NCBI RefSeq assembly: GCF_003346865.1
Contig: NZ_QDKL01000002.1
Span: forward strand, 682,001 to 746,000
Direction of reading: 5' to 3'
Origin: Halobacteriovorax vibrionivorans
GTDB lineage: Bacteria; Bdellovibrionota; Bacteriovoracia; Bacteriovoracales; Bacteriovoracaceae
DNA length: 64,000 nt
Below are positions 44,571 through 52,816 of the stretch, in pieces. Under the pieces are notes generated by a model, which saw nothing but the letters and a program-made list of their open reading frames with translations, did no database searches and had not been told where the DNA came from. Positions within the stretch are counted from its first letter, which is position 1; each line of letters starts with the position of its first letter. The translations under genes and the position numbers were made by a program.

Positions 44571-46232
44571 CTATTGACCTCTTAGGTCTTTTCTTAAAAT
44601 TTTTCCAACATTTGATTTTGGAAGTTCATCTCTAAACTCAATGAACTTTGGTCTCTTGTAACCCGTTAAGTTCTCTTTACAGAATGCCATTAACTCTTCC
44701 TCAGTAAGAGACTGATCGTTTTTAACAACAAAGAGTTTAACAACCTCACCCGACTTTTCATTTGGTACACCAACAGCTGCACATTCAAATACTTTAGGAT
44801 GAGTAACGATAATTTCTTCTACTTCATTTGGATAAACATTGAATCCTGAAACAAGAATCATATCTTTTTTACGATCAACAATTTTGAAGAAACCTTCTTC
44901 ATTCATAACACCAATGTCACCAGTCTTAAAGTATCCATCAGTAGTCATAACTTTAGCTGTCTCTTCTGGACGTCCCCAGTAACCCTTCATAACTTGTGGA
45001 CCTTTAATACAGATCTCACCAACTTCACCTGCATTTAAAGTATTTCCATCGTCATCTTTAATACATGCATCAGTTGATGAAACAGGAAGACCAATCATTC
45101 CATTGTAATCTTTAAGGTCCATCGGATTAATACATGCTGCTGGAGAAGTTTCAGTTAGTCCATAAGCTTCGATTAGAGGAGTCTTAGTAACTTCCTTCCA
45201 TCTTTCAGCAACTGCACGTTGAACGGCCATACCACCACCAAGAGTTAACTTTAGGTGAGAGAAGTCGACTGTTTTAAAGTCTTCATTATTTAAAAGTCCG
45301 TTAAAAAGAGTATTTACTCCAGTAAGTGCAGTGAAGTTCCACTTCTTTAATTCTTTTACGAAACCAGGAATATCTCTTGGGTTAGTAATTAAAACATTTA
45401 ATGCTCCAATCTTTGAGAATGTGAAGCAGTTAGCTGTTAATGAGAAGATATGATAAAGCGGAAGAGGTGTAATAATAATCTCTTTTCCTTCTTCAACTAC
45501 TGGAGAAATCCACTCACCTGCTTGGCAAAGGTTTGCCACAATATTTCTGTGAGTTAGTTCTGCACCTTTTGATACACCAGTCGTTCCACCTGTATATTGT
45601 AGAAAAGCTAGGTCAGAATTAATGATCTCAGGTCTTTTGTACTTAGACTCGTCACCTTTATCAAGGGCCTCAAGAAATGACTTAGCACCTGGAAGATCCC
45701 AAGATGGAACCATTTTCTTAACATGCTTAATAACAAAATTAACTAGAAGTGATTTTGGAAATTTAAGCATATCACCAATTTGAGTTACAAGTACGTGCTC
45801 AATTGGAGTATTCTTAACAACTTCTGCAAGTACAGATGCTGAGTTTTCAAATATAATAATCACTTTTGATTGTGAATCAGTTAACTGATGCTCAAGCTCT
45901 CTTGCTGTATAAAGTGGGTTTACATTTACACAAACCATACCTGCGCGAAGAATACCAAATAGAGCAACTGGATATTGAAGAATATTTGGCATCATGATGG
46001 CAACGCGATCACCCTTTTGAAGACCAAGATCATTTTGTAGGTATGAAGCAAACTTCTTCGATAAGTGATCAATTTCACCATACGTAAGAGTTTTACCCAT
46101 ACAATGAAATGATGGCTTCGAAGCAAACTTCTTAAAACTCTCTTCTAATAAAGAAGGAATTGAAGCGTACGATTCAGGATTAATTTCTTCAGCTACACCA
46201 TCTTGATAGTGTTTTAACCAAGGCTTTGTCAC
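44571..46232 (-). CDS. fadD: Long-chain fatty acid-CoA ligase
   Basis: A 553-residue acyl-adenylate-forming enzyme that activates fatty acids as CoA thioesters. AMP-binding motifs: QYTGGTTGVSKGAELTH (P-loop), EAYGLTETSP, TGDIGVMNEEGFF and DRKKDMI, ending with the catalytic Lys region SNVGKILRKDLR. Length matches E. coli FadD. The start is GTG with a GGAG Shine-Dalgarno seven bases before. A good promoter lies at 46279-46307. In a predator this enzyme would feed prey lipids into beta-oxidation or membrane synthesis. Confidence 0.94.
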   Translation of the reverse strand: MTKPWLKHYQDGVAEEINPESYASIPSLLEESFKKFASKPSFHCMGKTLTYGEIDHLSKKFASYLQNDLGLQKGDRVAIMMPNILQYPVALFGILRAGMVCVNVNPLYTARELEHQLTDSQSKVIIIFENSASVLAEVVKNTPIEHVLVTQIGDMLKFPKSLLVNFVIKHVKKMVPSWDLPGAKSFLEALDKGDESKYKRPEIINSDLAFLQYTGGTTGVSKGAELTHRNIVANLCQAGEWISPVVEEGKEIIITPLPLYHIFSLTANCFTFSKIGALNVLITNPRDIPGFVKELKKWNFTALTGVNTLFNGLLNNEDFKTVDFSHLKLTLGGGMAVQRAVAERWKEVTKTPLIEAYGLTETSPAACINPMDLKDYNGMIGLPVSSTDACIKDDDGNTLNAGEVGEICIKGPQVMKGYWGRPEETAKVMTTDGYFKTGDIGVMNEEGFFKIVDRKKDMILVSGFNVYPNEVEEIIVTHPKVFECAAVGVPNEKSGEVVKLFVVKNDQSLTEEELMAFCKENLTGYKRPKFIEFRDELPKSNVGKILRKDLRGQ

Positions 46233-46278
46233 AGCAAAACTCCATTTGTTAATAATTAATAATTTTAAAGTACATTTT

Positions 46279-46307
46279 ATTGTATTTTAATTTTTAGCTA
46301 CTTACAA
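46279..46307 (-). promoter_or_regulatory. Promoter of fadD
   Basis: On the minus strand TTGTAA (46307-46302), a 17-base spacer and TACAAT (46284-46279). An AT-rich partly symmetric stretch between it and the GTG could be an operator. Confidence 0.6.
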
Positions 46308-46358
46308 TAAGCATTCTGTGCGCGCGTTGCATTATCTCATACATATTCACAAAAGTTC

Positions 46359-46387
46359 TTGAAGTAATAAATTTTATTCGATATAAG
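46359..46387 (+). promoter_or_regulatory. Plus-strand promoter before an orphan terminator
   Basis: TTGAAG (46359-46364), a 17-base spacer and TATAAG (46382-46387) would start transcription near 46394, about 27 bases before the hairpin at 46421. Confidence 0.5.
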
Positions 46388-46393
46388 AATGAC

Positions 46394-46449
46394 CGTTTTG
46401 CAAAACACCACACACACATTAGGCCCCCTGAATTAGGGGCCTTATCTTT
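46394..46449 (+). ncRNA. Candidate short RNA or attenuated leader
   Basis: A predicted transcript of about 55 bases from the promoter above to a terminator-like hairpin (AGGCCCC 46421-46427, GGGGCCT 46436-46442, tail TTATCTTTA). It starts with a small palindrome GTTTTGCAAAAC (46396-46407). No gene on either strand ends here, so the hairpin is an orphan terminator: it may end a small RNA or attenuate the DUF5522 gene that starts at 46461. No RNA family recognised. Confidence 0.4.
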
Positions 46450-46460
46450 AAACCAAGCCT

Positions 46461-46718
46461 ATGAATGACGGAAAGAAAGATTTCTATATAAATAAAGACG
46501 GAAACACTGTCTTTACTGAAGAGTTTCACTTACGTCGTGGCTACTGCTGTGAAAGTGGCTGCCTTCACTGCCCTTATGGCTTTAATGACAAGCATGATAG
46601 CGCTAAAAGTGACGTCCCTCACGAGCTTCGTCGCCAGACAGAGATCACAGAAGTCTCAGATGAAGAGATGGCCGAATACTACCTAAATAGCATCGAAAAA
46701 ATTGAAGAAGCTGAATAA
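46461..46718 (+). CDS. DUF5522 small cysteine-rich protein
   Basis: An 85-residue soluble protein. The core DFYINKDGNTVFTEEFHLRRG followed by YCCESGCLHCPYGF is the DUF5522 signature; the C-C-x3-C-x2-C cluster could bind zinc or an iron-sulfur cluster. The C-terminal half is acidic. Function is unknown. The start follows the terminator-like hairpin by about 12 bases with no clear Shine-Dalgarno, so expression may depend on read-through or weak initiation. Confidence 0.82.
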   Translation: MNDGKKDFYINKDGNTVFTEEFHLRRGYCCESGCLHCPYGFNDKHDSAKSDVPHELRRQTEITEVSDEEMAEYYLNSIEKIEEAE

Positions 46719-46835
46719 ACTTTAGACAGATGTCTGAAAAAATCACAAAACCACCTAGCTAATCACCTGAAATTATAGACATTCATCTTGGCATCCTCTG
46801 TGCATTATAAATAGTGTTTAAAACTTGGAGGAAAA

Positions 46836-47177
46836 ATGAAATTACTAAGCATTCTCGCACTTACACTAATTCTAGGTCAGTCTACAATGGCAGCAAAGCC
46901 AGAGATTAACTTTAAGTGTTCTTCAAAACGCAAGAATATTGAATTTCAAATTAAGAACAACCTTATTAAGACTGAAGGTCGTATGCCGGCCCAATCAATT
47001 ACTGGTCGCACTAGCAAGGTTGGAAACTCTGTTACGAATCACTACTCTATGGGTGGTCAGAAGTTTCAAATTCACTTTGATGACATCACTGATTCAAACG
47101 AAATGAATACTTATATTTCAATTAGAACTGATAAAGGTCACGAGGTAACTTATCCACTAAATTGTGAGGCTTTATAA
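46836..47177 (+). CDS. Small secreted protein of unknown function
   Basis: A 113-residue protein with a clear signal peptide (LLSILALTLILGQSTMAA) and a GGAGG Shine-Dalgarno well placed before the ATG. The mature 93 residues are basic and beta-rich with two cysteines (FKCSSK and LNCEAL), probably one disulfide. No family recognised. It ends four bases before the stop of the convergent isomerase gene. Confidence 0.65.
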   Translation: MKLLSILALTLILGQSTMAAKPEINFKCSSKRKNIEFQIKNNLIKTEGRMPAQSITGRTSKVGNSVTNHYSMGGQKFQIHFDDITDSNEMNTYISIRTDKGHEVTYPLNCEAL

Positions 47178-47181
47178 AAGA

Positions 47182-48084
47182 TTAAACCTGCTTAACAACT
47201 AGTACTTGTGAGTCTGTCGTTGCCTTCAAGATGGCAGACTCAATATCTTTTAATACGGCCGTCTGATATTTTGACAATGAGGTTCCATCAATCTCACACT
47301 CTCCATCTAAAACTACAACAGAACTAATTCCATTTAATGAAAGAACACTTTCATCATTGGCCTTTAAGATTTTTAAACGGGCATTAAAATATTTATTACT
47401 TGTAAGTAGTCCACTTTCCTCTAGGTTTTTATATTGGAAGTGCTCTGGGATATTCTTTTCAAGTTCAAAATTAATAACATCCATGGCCTTTTTCACATGA
47501 AGCTCTCTTGGATTTCCATCAAGTCCTACTCGATTCCAATCCCACACTCGATAAGTGACTCCAGAGTTTTGTTGAACCTCAACAAGAGTTACACCACTTC
47601 CAATAGCATGGATTGATCCAGCAGGGATATTAAAGAAGTCACCTTTTCTAACGTTATGAAAATTTAAAAGTTCATTAACGTCTTCATTATTTTCAATGGC
47701 CGTTTGTAATCTTTCTTTAGTGACACCGTCTTTTAAGCCGAGATAAATCCCAGCATCATCTTGTGCCTCTAAGATATACCAACACTCATCTTTTCCTAGA
47801 GCATCTTCATGGATGTGAGCATATTCATTATCAGGATGTACTTGAATAGATAAATTCTGAGCAGTGTCGATAAATTTAATAAGATAAGTTAATTCTTTGC
47901 CTTCCAGATCATCTTTTAAACTACGACCTGATTCACAATGAGAAAGTCCATTTTCGAGAGTAGAGACTTCCCAAGTCTCACCTAATGGGCCATCAAAGGA
48001 CTCGCCTTCTTGAAGCTTAAACTTTTTTAACTTTTCACCACCCCAAACAGTGGTCACTAAATGTGGAAGCTGCTTTAAAATCAT
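47182..48084 (-). CDS. manA: Mannose-6-phosphate isomerase, class I (short form)
   Basis: A 300-residue cupin enzyme interconverting fructose-6-P and mannose-6-P, supplying mannose for surface polysaccharides. Zinc ligands are in SIQVHPDNEYAH (Gln, His), KDECWYI (Glu) and FFNIPAGSIHAIGSGV (His); the catalytic Arg is in GVTYRVWDWNR. The size matches the Bacillus-type ManA/YvyI rather than the 390-residue enteric enzyme. Confidence 0.92.
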   Translation of the reverse strand: MILKQLPHLVTTVWGGEKLKKFKLQEGESFDGPLGETWEVSTLENGLSHCESGRSLKDDLEGKELTYLIKFIDTAQNLSIQVHPDNEYAHIHEDALGKDECWYILEAQDDAGIYLGLKDGVTKERLQTAIENNEDVNELLNFHNVRKGDFFNIPAGSIHAIGSGVTLVEVQQNSGVTYRVWDWNRVGLDGNPRELHVKKAMDVINFELEKNIPEHFQYKNLEESGLLTSNKYFNARLKILKANDESVLSLNGISSVVVLDGECEIDGTSLSKYQTAVLKDIESAILKATTDSQVLVVKQV

Positions 48085-48181
48085 ATAGATATCCTACCAA
48101 CACTACCTTAACTATGCTAGCTTTACCTTTATTAATAAGGTTTAAATATACGCGTCAGACTTTTTGTCGATATGATAAATC

Positions 48182-48868
48182 ATGGCAAAAAAGCTCTCAA
48201 ACCGTATGGAAATTCCAATTATAACTCTTCCCAATATTGTGTTTTTTCCGGGGACATCCCTTCCTCTATATGTTGTAGATGAAATTTTTCAGGATATATT
48301 TGAAGAGGCAACTTGTGCTGGAAATCCTATTGGAATCTCCCTTGCAATGGAGAAGGATTTTGAAACATACTTCTCTTATCCTTGTGAAATTCTAGGTTAC
48401 GGAAAACCTCTTATGATTGAGAGAGTCGATGGTAATACCTTAAAAGTATTAATGCGATGTACGGGAAAGTGCCAAGTTAATTATCCCACCCAATCTAGTC
48501 CCTACCCTGTCTACAATGTAACGGTATTAGAGGATGAGCATTCTATTATGGGAAATATTGACGACTTTTATCGCCTTGAAAATATTCTCTTTAGCTGGCT
48601 TGATGTTAATATCACTGATGATCGAGACCGCGACCACTTTATTGAGACTCTTAAAACCCCACACCAAATCATTAACTATGTTTCAACGTTTATAATAAAA
48701 AGTCGTATTCTCAGGCAGATGTTACTTGAACAAAAAAGCATTAATGATCAGATCAAAATCCTAAATTCATTAATCACTGATGAGCACAGCTTTCAAGAAG
48801 ACCCTATCGTGGCCCAAGCATATAAAGAATTTATTAGTGAAAAACTTCAACTCAAACAGGCAAATTAA
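48182..48868 (+). CDS. Stand-alone Lon N-terminal (LON substrate-binding) domain protein
   Basis: A 228-residue cytoplasmic protein. The opening MEIPIITLPNIVFFPGTSLPLYV and the following G-I-S-L and ILGYGKP segments are the beta-barrel of the Lon N-domain (PUA-like), with a helical C-terminal bundle (about 150-225). It has no AAA or peptidase part. Such proteins are common but their role is unknown; they may bind damaged proteins or act with Lon. It converges on the next gene with ten bases between stops. Confidence 0.88.
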   Translation: MAKKLSNRMEIPIITLPNIVFFPGTSLPLYVVDEIFQDIFEEATCAGNPIGISLAMEKDFETYFSYPCEILGYGKPLMIERVDGNTLKVLMRCTGKCQVNYPTQSSPYPVYNVTVLEDEHSIMGNIDDFYRLENILFSWLDVNITDDRDRDHFIETLKTPHQIINYVSTFIIKSRILRQMLLEQKSINDQIKILNSLITDEHSFQEDPIVAQAYKEFISEKLQLKQAN

Positions 48869-48878
48869 ATTATCTTTC

Positions 48879-49520
48879 TTAAACTAGAACTAAAAGAATA
48901 TTTAATAAGGCCATTGCACTAGCTGTAAAGAATGAGAGAGTAAAATTATCATCGATCTTAGTTGAAAGTAATTCAATAATAGCGGTAGCTACTCCCGTAA
49001 AGAAAGCAAAGATGACAATTTTTAGACTGAGAGGAAAATAGAGCATCCCATATGTTGCCACAACTAAGAACGTCATAATAAAACACGCATACGATCCCTC
49101 AAATGTACGATCTTCTAAAACCTTCCTCTTTCCATAACGTATTCCTACAAATGAAGAGGCTGGATCAGCTAGAGAAAGAATAATCGTTGCCAATAAAGCA
49201 ATCTGTTCATCAAAAGCAAGAAATGAAAGACCTATTCCCAACAGAAATAGTGGTGTTCCAGTAAAGCCGTTAACTTCAGAATCTCTTAAAACACTGCGAC
49301 ATGCATTCACAAATACCTGATTAAGACCGTCAAATTTCAGACGCAATATTTCGATCAAAGTGAAAAGAGCACTTGCTCCCAAAACAATATAAGAAAATAA
49401 AAGAGAATCAATATTTGTCAGAAGATAAATAAGGACTATTCCTAGTCCTGAAATGATGTGGACTAATTTTCTTAATATATGTGGTTCAAACTTACTTGGG
49501 AACCGATAAATACTTTCCAT
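48879..49520 (-). CDS. CTP-dependent dolichol/phytol-kinase-like membrane protein
   Basis: A 213-residue protein with about six transmembrane helices. Motifs RKLVHIISG, LADPASSFVGIRYGKRK and FEGSYACF match the SEC59/VTE5 and diacylglycerol kinase-related family that phosphorylates polyprenols or phytol-like alcohols with CTP. The substrate in this bacterium is unknown; undecaprenol or a diacylglycerol is possible. It diverges from the MinD-like operon. Confidence 0.82.
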   Translation of the reverse strand: MESIYRFPSKFEPHILRKLVHIISGLGIVLIYLLTNIDSLLFSYIVLGASALFTLIEILRLKFDGLNQVFVNACRSVLRDSEVNGFTGTPLFLLGIGLSFLAFDEQIALLATIILSLADPASSFVGIRYGKRKVLEDRTFEGSYACFIMTFLVVATYGMLYFPLSLKIVIFAFFTGVATAIIELLSTKIDDNFTLSFFTASAMALLNILLVLV

Positions 49521-49560
49521 TCATTAAATATATAATTTTAGAAAAATAAAATAAAGACCT

Positions 49561-49589
49561 TTTCGAGGCTTTTTAATTTTGGCTATAAT
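49561..49589 (+). promoter_or_regulatory. Promoter of the MinD-to-TatD operon
   Basis: TTTCGA (49561-49566), a 17-base spacer and a perfect TATAAT (49584-49589). The first start codon (TTG) follows 35 bases later. Confidence 0.55.
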
Positions 49590-49623
49590 GAAGAAAACTT
49601 AAGTAGCGATACAAGGATGTATT

Positions 49624-50607
49624 TTGAACAACTTAAATAATACACATAATAATTCTAATTCTCACCTAGCAGATGCTGGTAAGTACTTAGGTGCATCAAA
49701 TAACGGAAAGAAGATTTGGGCCATTGGTGGTGGTAAAGGTGGCGTAGGTAAAAGTCTTGTGACGTCAAACCTTTCAATTTGCCTTGCACTAATGGGGATG
49801 AAAGTCATTGCCATTGATATGGATCTCGGTGGAGCAAACCTCCACACTTGCCTTGGTGTCAGTGTTCCATCCAAGACTCTTAGTGACTATTTCACAAAAC
49901 CAAATACAAAATTATCTGATTTAATCACACCGACTCCATTAGAAAACTTAAGCCTAATCAGTGGTGCACAAGATAATCTTGGTATGGCAAATCTAAAAGC
50001 CGCTCATAAGTCAAAGGTTCTTAACGACCTGCGTGAACTTGATGCAGACTATATTCTACTAGATCTTGGAGCTGGAACGACAAATAATACTCTCGACTTC
50101 TTCTTGGGAGCCGATGAAGGAATTCTTGTGACTCTGCCAGAGCCAACTTCAATTGAGAATACTTATCGTTTTATAAAATCTATTTACCATAGAAAACTTC
50201 AATCAGTTGATGACTTCTTAGAGCTTGGTCCATTGATTGATAAGGTAATGAACGGAAAAGTTGGCGAAAATCGCAAGCCATCAGAGATTATAGAAAAGGC
50301 CATGCAAATCAATGAGCAACAAGGCCTAAAGCTAAAAAGAGAGATAGAAAGTATCACTCCAAAGCTCATAATTAACCAAGCTAGAACCCAAGCAGACATT
50401 GATATTGGGTTTGCCATGAGAATTATCTCAAAAAAATATTTTGGTATTAATTTAGATTACGTTGGCTTCCTTGAATACGATGCGACTGTATGGCAAAGTG
50501 TTAAGAAGAAAAAGCCACTTATACTTGAGTTCCCGAACTCATCACTTGTTAAGAATTTTGAGCATGTAATCAATCGTATTCTTAACCTGACAAAGAAGAT
50601 GGTATAA
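49624..50607 (+). CDS. MinD/ParA-family P-loop ATPase
   Basis: A 327-residue ATPase with the deviant Walker A GGKGGVGKS at 36-44 (Lys38 is the signature lysine), the switch region VIAIDMDLGGANLHTCLG and YILLDLGAG. Residues 200-265 contain an unusual helical insertion before the C-terminal part. It resembles FlhG/MinD-type spatial regulators, though no flagellar gene is adjacent. The start is TTG with AAGGA at 49613-49617. The next gene, a J-like/RodZ-HTH protein, starts two bases after the stop, so they probably work together in positioning or envelope organisation. Confidence 0.88.
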   Translation: MNNLNNTHNNSNSHLADAGKYLGASNNGKKIWAIGGGKGGVGKSLVTSNLSICLALMGMKVIAIDMDLGGANLHTCLGVSVPSKTLSDYFTKPNTKLSDLITPTPLENLSLISGAQDNLGMANLKAAHKSKVLNDLRELDADYILLDLGAGTTNNTLDFFLGADEGILVTLPEPTSIENTYRFIKSIYHRKLQSVDDFLELGPLIDKVMNGKVGENRKPSEIIEKAMQINEQQGLKLKREIESITPKLIINQARTQADIDIGFAMRIISKKYFGINLDYVGFLEYDATVWQSVKKKKPLILEFPNSSLVKNFEHVINRILNLTKKMV

Positions 50608-50609
50608 AA

Positions 50610-51257
50610 ATGACAACTGAAAAGAATTACTATGAAGTATTAGAAGTAGCACCAAATGCTTCAGCAGATGAGATTTTCAAAGCCTACACAACTGCTAAAA
50701 CCGCTTATAGTGGAGATAGTATTGCACTCTATTCACTTCTATCTGAAGAAGAGGCCCATAAGGTTCTTGAGCTTATCGAAGAGGCTTATAATATTTTAAG
50801 TAATCCAACAAAGAGAAAGAAATATAATCAAGCTCGAGGAATTGTTGTGGAAGATGAAACAAACTTCATGGCCACATCAAAGCCAAAAGAAGAAAAAGAG
50901 ACTGAAAGTCAGGTCATGAGTCAGATGAATAAGCTTGTGGCAAAGAAGCGTTACGGTCTTGAATACGAGCAAGATACAGAATTTGAAAAAGAAATTGAGC
51001 AATGTTCTGAATATACCGGCGAATTCTTAAAAAGAGTTAGAGAATACAAGAAAGTTGATATTGCTCGTCTTGCAGATATGACTAAGATTTCTAAAACTTA
51101 CCTTCAATATATTGAAAATGAAGATGTTGAGAAAATGCCAGCGATAGTCTATGTCAGAGGATTTGTTTATCAATACGCTAAGGTTTTAAAATTAAACCCA
51201 GACCTTGTTGCCAACTCTTATCTGCAAAGAATTAAGGCCCTCAAAGAAGCAAAGTAA
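50610..51257 (+). CDS. Fusion of a J-like domain and a RodZ-type helix-turn-helix
   Basis: A 215-residue soluble protein. Residues 6-75 follow the J-domain pattern (NYYEVLEVAPNASADEI ... AYNILSNPTKRKKYN), but the catalytic HPD is absent: the loop after helix II reads AYSGD. Residues about 136-205 form a RodZ/HTH_25 domain (GEFLKRVREYKKVDIARLAD, KTYLQYIENE, YVRGFVYQYAK). No membrane helix follows, unlike RodZ. It probably does not activate DnaK and may be a cytoskeleton- or DNA-binding adaptor of the MinD-like ATPase next to it. Confidence 0.82.
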   Translation: MTTEKNYYEVLEVAPNASADEIFKAYTTAKTAYSGDSIALYSLLSEEEAHKVLELIEEAYNILSNPTKRKKYNQARGIVVEDETNFMATSKPKEEKETESQVMSQMNKLVAKKRYGLEYEQDTEFEKEIEQCSEYTGEFLKRVREYKKVDIARLADMTKISKTYLQYIENEDVEKMPAIVYVRGFVYQYAKVLKLNPDLVANSYLQRIKALKEAK

Positions 51258-51260
51258 TCT

Positions 51261-52229
51261 ATGAGTGATCAGGCCAATTCTTTTGTTATAACAGTTACAC
51301 AAGAAGACCATGATGAGTTTAGTCGTCTCGATCAAGTTCTCGCATCAAAATTAGAGCAATCAAGAAGCTTTCTTAAAGAACTATATAAGAAAGGCGCTAT
51401 TACATCTGAAACAAAGATTGAGTTAAAGAAGATGCCTCCTGTTGGAACGCAAGTTTACGTAGACGTTCCACCTCCTCGAGAATCAACTGCAAAAGCAGAA
51501 GATATTCCATTAAAGATTCTCTTTGAAGATGAGCATCTGGCAATCGTTGTAAAACCTGTTGGAATGGTTACCCATCCTGCCCCAGGAAATTATACAGGAA
51601 CTCTTGTTAATGCGATCCTCCACCATTGCAAAGATATTCAAGGTGTCGGCGATGAAAAACGCCCAGGGATCGTTCATCGTCTCGATAAGGGAACAAGTGG
51701 TGTAATGGTTGTGGCAAAGACACAAAAGTGTCATGAAGGATTGGTTAATTTATTTCAGGCCCATGATATCGATCGCTACTATGAGGCAATCAGTATAAGT
51801 ACGAAGCTTCCGCCAGAAGGAAGGCTTGAATCAACAATCGGTCGCCATCCTAATAATCGCCTTAAGATGGCCGTTGATGTTCGCAATGGAAAAAAGGCCG
51901 TAACAAATTTTAAAGTACTAAAATATTACCAAAATCTAAGTCATGTGGAATTAAAGCTTGAAACTGGACGCACACATCAAATCCGCGTTCACTTAAGTCA
52001 GCTATTAAACGGTCATATTCTAATGGACCCTCTTTATGGGGTACCAAAGAGCGACTTAAAGAAAGTTGATACTCGTCTTAGAGCAATTATTAAGGATTAC
52101 GAGCATCCATTCCTCCACGCAAAGATCTTAGGCTTTGTACATCCAATCACAAAAGAGAAGCTCTACTTTGAAGAGCCACCACCTCCAGTCTTCCAAGAAG
52201 TGCTGGATTTTTTGGAGTCTGAATTATAA
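51261..52229 (+). CDS. rluD: RluD-type 23S rRNA pseudouridine synthase
   Basis: A 322-residue enzyme with an N-terminal S4 RNA-binding domain (about 18-75) and the catalytic domain with VHRLDKGTSG (catalytic Asp) and TGRTHQIRVHL. RluD modifies helix 69 of 23S rRNA; the assignment to RluD rather than RluC rests on the length, HRLD context and position next to pgeF, a common neighbour of rluD. Its stop shares one base with the next start. Confidence 0.85.
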   Translation: MSDQANSFVITVTQEDHDEFSRLDQVLASKLEQSRSFLKELYKKGAITSETKIELKKMPPVGTQVYVDVPPPRESTAKAEDIPLKILFEDEHLAIVVKPVGMVTHPAPGNYTGTLVNAILHHCKDIQGVGDEKRPGIVHRLDKGTSGVMVVAKTQKCHEGLVNLFQAHDIDRYYEAISISTKLPPEGRLESTIGRHPNNRLKMAVDVRNGKKAVTNFKVLKYYQNLSHVELKLETGRTHQIRVHLSQLLNGHILMDPLYGVPKSDLKKVDTRLRAIIKDYEHPFLHAKILGFVHPITKEKLYFEEPPPPVFQEVLDFLESEL

Positions 52230-52813
52230 TGACCAATCGACTTTATCAAAAACAAATCGGTGAATATCTCTTTGAAACCTATGACGATAGACCTGAATTT
52301 GAATTTGATGAAGTAAAGCAGATTCACTCTTCGGTCATCGCAAAATCACCAACAAATGAAGAAATCGAAGCAGATGGCCTCATTAGTTCACTCACCTTAG
52401 TAACTCCTTTGGCCATTAAAACTGCCGACTGTCTTCCTATTGTCGTTATTGGTGAGTTGGGAGTAGCAAATCTTCATGCCGGATGGCGTGGGCTGGCCCA
52501 AGGTATCGTTATCAGTGATGAAATCAAGGCACTTAGGCCACATACTTTTCTCATTGGCCCTCATATAAGTGCTAAGAATTACGAAGTTAGTGAAGAATTT
52601 AAACAAAACTTTCCTAATTCAAATGCCTTTAAGGTGATAGAAGGCAGGCTGTGCTTTGATATGCAGCAAGAAGTCGAGGATCAAATTAGAAAAAACTTTA
52701 TGAGTGCTCAAGTCATTTGTGCCAATATATGCACATTTGCAAATCTCAACTATAATAGTTTTAGAAGAAATCAAACAACTAAGAGAAATTACAATATTTT
52801 AAAAAGGAATTAA
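52229..52813 (+). CDS. pgeF: PgeF-type purine nucleosidase/peptidoglycan-editing (YfiH, laccase-fold) protein
   Basis: A 194-residue protein of the YfiH family. Metal-binding motifs are visible: HSSVIA near the start, the Cys of TADCLPIVV and the His of NLHAGWRGLAQGI. Members either correct mis-incorporated amino acids in peptidoglycan precursors or act on purine nucleosides. At 194 residues it is shorter than the usual 240-250, mainly at the N-terminus. It overlaps rluD by one base. Confidence 0.85.
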   Translation: MTNRLYQKQIGEYLFETYDDRPEFEFDEVKQIHSSVIAKSPTNEEIEADGLISSLTLVTPLAIKTADCLPIVVIGELGVANLHAGWRGLAQGIVISDEIKALRPHTFLIGPHISAKNYEVSEEFKQNFPNSNAFKVIEGRLCFDMQQEVEDQIRKNFMSAQVICANICTFANLNYNSFRRNQTTKRNYNILKRN

Positions 52814-52816
52814 AAT

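Noticed and set aside
46317..46332. Alternating purine-pyrimidine run GTGCGCGCG as a possible Z-DNA or origin-like element
   Set aside because: Only about nine bases long and without repeats or DnaA-box-like neighbours.
22794..48157. The hexamer GCGTCA in four intergenic regions (near 22795, 29265, 37107 and 48152)
   Set aside because: Distances to start codons differ (about 10 to 95 bases) and orientation is mixed; several chance copies are expected in a window this size.
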